The position numbers and the translations under genes were made by a program. A stretch of DNA of 64,000 bases from Ampelocalamus luodianensis (Eukaryota; Streptophyta; Magnoliopsida; Poales; Poaceae), in contig CM070617.1 of the NCBI GenBank assembly GCA_036346255.1, forward strand, positions 21,813,080 through 21,877,079, given 5' to 3'. Under the pieces are notes generated by a model. That model saw only the letters and a list, made by a program, of their open reading frames with translations. It was not told where the DNA came from and did no database searches. Each line of letters begins with the position of its first letter. Within the stretch, counting starts at the first letter, position 1. This document shows, piece by piece, positions 59,557 through 64,000 of the stretch.

Positions 59557-60620
59557 TCTATTTTATTGGATTTTGAGAAAGTAGGAACAAATGAAGAAGC
59601 GGTGTTTCCTAGGACCAAATCAAGAAACATCTCAACAATTAGCACGGATCAAACCAACAAGCATTGAAACAAGCTCACAAATATCCTAGCAACCTACGAC
59701 AACCTACGAGCTAATTCCAAGAACCAGTAGAACCATAGTCCTCTGTCTGCAGTGCGCTGCAGCGATCGACCTCATTTTCATTCCTCACCGGTGCCACAGC
59801 TCATGGGACACGGTGTGGTGACTACCGATCCACCTCACCAAGATGAAGGCCAGGTCAATCTTTTCTTCCATTCACCATAGTTATCTCCTTTGAGAACCGG
59901 ATATCCTCGATGTAGCCCATCAAGGAGTATCCTCCACGAAAACACAATTCATATTCGGTGAGAACATAACGACAAAATTATATGCCTTATTTCCAACGTT
60001 GGTCAAAAATACGACATACAGAAATTATGAGAATAAAAGAATCAAGAGCTGGATTAATTGAGCCATCGACGCCGTCGTGCGTGCCGCAGCCGCACGTGAG
60101 CTCGCGTCGGGTCGCCGCCCCCGCGAGTGCCGCACCATGAGCGAGCTTGGGCTGCGCCGCTGCCTCGTGCGAGCTCGCACCAAGCCATCGCCGTTGCGCG
60201 CGACTGCGCGAGCTTGTGCTGGGCCGCGCAGGGCTGGTGGAGCGCGACGTTGGCGACGCCGCCGTGAGCCCGTGACGTTTTCGTGATCCCCATGTTCCCT
60301 TTGAGGTTGTCATCGGTGAGCAAAAGCGGAATTAGTAGTCCGTTACAAACTTTGCGTGAACCATATGTGATGGCGTATTTTGTTAGTAGCTAATGCATTG
60401 GCCCTCAAGATTTTACAGTTCGAGCCGAGTCGAGATGTACAAATTTGTTTTAAGGCCATGATTGGGTTGTATACTTGTATGCGGCCCAGTCCCTCAAGTT
60501 GTCGAATCGGGTTGGAATCAGGCCTCTGTTGTCGAATTGGGTTGGAATCAGTGCCTCGACTCTTGAGCCTAGAAAAGGGTAGCACAGCCGACGTTAGTAG
60601 CAGACTGGTTTACAGAAAGA
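59557..60620. other. Intergenic DNA before BUD31
   Basis: AT-rich DNA is followed by a GC-rich block (60060-60290) with an unrecognised minus-strand frame (TDDNLKGNMGITKTSR). The BUD31 promoter side carries a 24-bp segment duplicated at 60498-60521 and 60528-60551. Confidence 0.4.
60498..60551. repeat. Duplicated 24-bp motif upstream of BUD31
   Basis: gttgtcgaatcgggttggaa and its near copy gttgtcgaattgggttggaa lie 30 bp apart in the probable promoter. They differ by one base. Confidence 0.8.
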
Positions 60621-60624
60621 AACG

Positions 60625-61431
60625 GAGAAAACCTGCCACAACTCCAGAGTCCAAGTCCGTCTCCTCTCCCAGCCTCCTTGCCCCACCGGAGAGCCGGAGC
60701 TCAGGCGAGCGGCATCTCTATAACGGCTCTCCCGCGCTCACAGCTTCTACCCGGCGGCTGCAAACTCCAAAGGTTGGTTCCTCTTTTTGGCCCATGATTT
60801 CCGATTTCTTTCGTAAAGGGGATTTGTTGGGTACTCTCGATCTCGTCGCTTCTTGGATTCGTTCTGTCCGTCTCCCCCTCGGCTGTCTAGTGCCTAGTGG
60901 TTTACTTACCGCCGTCGCCGTGCCTCGTGTATTCTTGTATGGGCTTCTTAGGATTTCACAGTTTCATGCGGAATTACCTAGGGTTTAGGTAACCTTTTGC
61001 TCAATTTTTTAGTTAGTGAGTTGTATGGATGTTGGATTGTCGACTCTCCGGTTCGAGATGGGCACACCAATTACACATCTTCTAGATTTGTGAATTAGCG
61101 TTGGACAAGCGCAGTTAGCACGTCGACGCATCTTTCCCTGGCACAGTGTTATCGGAAAGTTTCTTTTTGTGTTACGTAGTGTTCAGTACTGTTTCTATGT
61201 GGTACTTGAAGAGATTGTGCGGTAGCATACTAGCGTCGCTACAACTTCATTGGGCTAAAATCAGTGTAGGAACATGTAGTCTCCAATTACTTTGTGAATT
61301 CCTTGCTTTTATAATTTTAGCATGAGGTCAGTGGAAGAGTATGATGACATCAGTGTGTATTTTTTTAATCTTACCCCTACCCTATGTTTTCTCAGGTTTG
61401 TGTTCCAAGCGAGGACATTCCTTGAGACAGC
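60625..61431 (+). promoter_or_regulatory. BUD31 5' UTR with a leader intron
   Basis: A pyrimidine-rich leader exon (about 60625-60772) ends at a donor (aaag|gttggt). An intron of 623 bp (60773-61395) follows, and the acceptor tttctcag at 61395 is 36 nt before the ATG. Leader introns are common in constitutive plant genes. The transcription start is approximate. Confidence 0.5.
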
Positions 61432-63050
61432 ATGCCTAAGATAAAGACAAGCCGTGTCAAATATCCTGAAGGATGGGAGCTTATTGAACCAACAATCCGC
61501 GAGTTGGACGCCAAAATGAGAGAAGGTATGCACGTGTGCTTATCCATTGATGCACCATTTTCAGATGTTCATTGACATTTCCTCCCATAGGATGGGTACT
61601 AATATGATTTGCACATGCAGCTGAAAATGATTCACATGATGGGAAGAGAAAGTGCGAAGCTCTCTGGCCAATTTTCCGTATTTCTCACCAAAGAAGTCGC
61701 TACATATACGATCTTTATTATAGAAGGAAGGAAATATCAAAGGAGCTGTATGAATTTTGCCTGGACCAGGGTTATGCGGACCGTAATCTGATTGCAAAGT
61801 GGAAAAAGGTTAGTATCCTTAATTCTATGTCATTTTCATGTGCACATAAATCTTTTTATACTTCATACTACCTCAGTAGGATGCTTTTCCCACCTTACAT
61901 GATCTTTAATTGATACATGTACAAAGTTAATTCAAATGAATGAATAGACACACCATCAGGTTTTTTACTTTCTCTGCATACTTAACAATTAACATAACGT
62001 GTTTGAATTATATTTTTTAAAAAAACTGCACCTTGAAGAAATTATCTTATTGTTATTTTTTTTTGTGATGGCACACTAGCAGCTGGTGTAATGATGGATA
62101 GATTTCTACCACCTAATAATATTCTTTAGTCCAATGTTTGGGTTCTGGACATCTGGTATAAATAAGTAGACTTTATTAGTGAGTATTTCATGGGTATTGT
62201 ATATTCAACTTGTGCTTTATATAAGCAAAAGATTTTTTTTTTAGCTAAAACCGTGACATGCAGGATAGCTTCCTTCATAGCTGCTATAGCATTTCGATAG
62301 CCCTTACCACGGTGAACGGTGAACAGTGATATAAAAACCATTACAGTCCAGCCAATTGATTTGTATATGTCTTTGTAATTGACGTTGCACATGCTATTTT
62401 TAATCTGGCCATGCTATAGTTCACTGAAATTTGAGTTTCCTGAACATATTCATGCTATTTGTTTTCTCGATTCCCTATTGAGTTGGTACTTGTATTAAAG
62501 CTATTGTGGTGGCTGTAAATGATTAAGTGAAGGCAGTTATAGCACAGAAAATGTAAATGACCTATCTATGTTATTTGGGAGGGGAGGGATCCAATACAAT
62601 ACTTCTCCTATATTGAAGAACAAATAATGTGAAGCTTAATTTGCCCTCAAGATATTATGTGGCATGTAAGTGTTGTTAACTCAATGAATGGATTCACCTG
62701 AAGATACTTTTGGGTGCAGAATCTCTCTTTATACTTCTTTATTATGTTTTAATGTTTGTCCTGTTTCCTTTACTATTTTTTGTTCGTACCAATCACTCTA
62801 ATGTGTTCTATGTTATTACTAGAATCTGTTTGACATTCTTATATCAATCTACATCCTGATTGCTTACTGCATTTTTCTGTGTGTGTGTTCACAGCCGGGT
62901 TATGAGCGCCTTTGCTGCCTTCGATGCATACAGACACGAGACCACAACTTTGCAACTACATGTGTCTGCCGGGTCCCCAAGCACCTCAGGGAGGAGAAAG
63001 TCATAGAATGTGTCCATTGTGGCTGCAGGGGCTGTGCCAGCGGTGACTAA
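61432..63050 (+). CDS. BUD31: BUD31/G10 family splicing factor
   Basis: Three coding exons, 61432-61525, 61621-61808 and 62895-63050, give 145 aa, the usual family length. The protein starts MPKIKTSRVKYPEGWELIEP and carries the G10 blocks RYIYDLYYRRKEISKELYEF and GYADRNLIAKWKK. The Cys-rich C-terminus (Cys101, 102, 105, 117, 119, 133, 136, 138 and 141) forms the zinc cluster known from the family, ending CASGD. BUD31 is a core component of the activated spliceosome in the nucleus. There are no lesions. The leader intron and compact promoter suggest steady expression (inference). Intron 2 (61809-62894) is AT-rich and shows no element with clear ends. Confidence 0.97.
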
Positions 63051-64000
63051 TTATGTTGCCATTATGTTGTCGGATCCATGGTTTCAAACTAAGCACTAAA
63101 GATGTTTCTTGAGCGTGATCTGGGGTGAAAACAAGCGCCCTGTCGTCGGGTGATAATAATAAACATGTTGTAAACCTATCTGGTAATGGTAGGGCACTAC
63201 TGAATTTCCTGACATTGATGTTATGAATCAGTGATTTGCTTCTTCTTTTTTTAGTACAATCAGTGATTTGCTATGTGGGCATTTTGCTTTATCACCAGCC
63301 TACTAAGGTCAGGACATATCTACGAGAAGAAGAAAACCGAAATGCCATGCGTGTGTGTATTTTAAGCTTTTTAATAGTAACGTGTGTTGATGGATTTTTT
63401 TTACCCTACAACTTGTCATGGTCCTTGAAGGCTACTTTTTTTTTATGTACGACGAGCTGACTTCGATTTGAATGAGCTCATCGAAGTCGTTGGATGGCTC
63501 AAATGTTTCCATGCGATAATATCCAGACATTAGAAGTCGTTCGAAGTTGGTGAGGCGCGCCATTCAAGCACAAGAAGATTCCAGTCGAGGACAGCCGCTC
63601 ATGTGCGATCCGACCTGCAGATTATTCCTCCCAGCGATATTTGGAACGCTAGCAGCAGGAGCGGGCGAGTAGTTTGGCTGGCTGGCTGGCTGGCTTCGTC
63701 GCGTTGCGCAAACATGGCAAGCTGTACCAGGCTTGCCCGTCCGTCCCAGGGGCTCCGCTCACGTTGGTATCTCTACAAATTTACTCCCATAAACAGCAGC
63801 TAGTGGGGTACATTCACAAGATGCCAATCACTGGACCGGAGGGAGGCCCGGTCGATCGATTAGGTGAGGCATCGCGATTCGCCCTTGGAAATGGATGGCA
63901 CAACTGGCTACACCGTTGCGGTGGCCTCGTCGGCTCATGGTCCTCGTGCAACGGCTGCATGTGTGGAGCGTAACTAGCAGTAGGCAGTAGCTAGCTGTCG
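63051..64000. other. BUD31 3' flank and intergenic DNA
   Basis: This holds the 3' UTR (aataataaac near 63153-63162 could be a poly-A signal) and then unassigned DNA to the window end. A (GGCT)5 run lies at 63676-63695. No gene was recognised. Confidence 0.4.
63676..63695. repeat. (GGCT)5 microsatellite
   Basis: Five perfect tetranucleotide repeats. Confidence 0.9.

Noticed and set aside
1..64000. CRISPR array, operon, phage or bacterial defence system
   Set aside because: The DNA is eukaryotic, with spliced genes and plant transposons. No regularly spaced short palindromic repeats with unique spacers occur; the tandem arrays found are ordinary minisatellites.
1..64000. tRNA or rRNA genes
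   Set aside because: No cloverleaf-compatible A and B box pair or rRNA segment was noticed by eye. A tRNAscan or Infernal run would be needed to exclude one.

Overview
The window is nuclear DNA from a grass, most likely Oryza or a close relative. The evidence is GC-rich first exons and GC3-rich coding sequence, GT-AG introns, and a dense mix of grass-type transposons (Copia and Gypsy LTR elements, MULEs, hAT, PIF and Stowaway elements). Four host genes can be supported: an intronless CYP94C-type cytochrome P450 (12598-14166, +); a 15-exon AT-hook/WD40 gene (32571-52813, +) that carries many disabling lesions; a 9-exon CSA/ERCC8-type WD40 gene (54479-57037, -); and a 3-coding-exon BUD31/G10 splicing-factor gene (61432-63050, +). 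From memory, rice has CYP94C2b and a BUD31 homologue a few loci apart near the start of chromosome 12 (Os12g0150200 and Os12g0149800), with a duplicated block on chromosome 11. Synteny with that block is an inference to be checked.

Layout. 1-12.2 kb is intergenic DNA packed with DNA transposons: two small hAT elements with 8-bp target-site duplications (TSDs), a PIF/Harbinger-like element, a solo LTR, and a decayed hAT element carrying a TTF zinc-finger remnant and a second, nested solo LTR. 12.2-14.3 kb is the P450 with its short TATA promoter and an overlapping upstream ORF. 14.3-17.7 kb has no recognisable gene. 17.7-26.0 kb is a Copia remnant on the minus strand, interrupted by a small LTR element (TSD CACTT) and by a 3.2-kb Gypsy-like solo LTR. 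26.0-32.4 kb holds an LTR fragment, GC-rich unassigned DNA, a fold-back MITE, a 149-bp tandem array and a TTA-flanked MITE.

32.5-52.8 kb is the AT-hook/WD40 gene. Its introns have absorbed a MULE (intron 1), a Stowaway MITE split by a Pack-MULE with an eIF5A exon and by a Copia element (intron 3), an antisense Copia gag fragment plus a full-length decayed Copia (intron 10), and a hAT MITE (intron 11). All inferred splice sites survive, but several frameshifts and two in-frame stops break the reading frame.

52.8-64 kb has the CSA gene tail-to-tail with that pseudogene, a third MULE just upstream of CSA, and then BUD31 with a 5' UTR intron.

The genes do not form a pathway: CYP94C is a jasmonate-catabolism-type enzyme, CSA acts in transcription-coupled repair and BUD31 in splicing. 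I found no operon, CRISPR or defence system. The main interest is the nested-transposon record and a host gene that died while keeping its whole exon structure.
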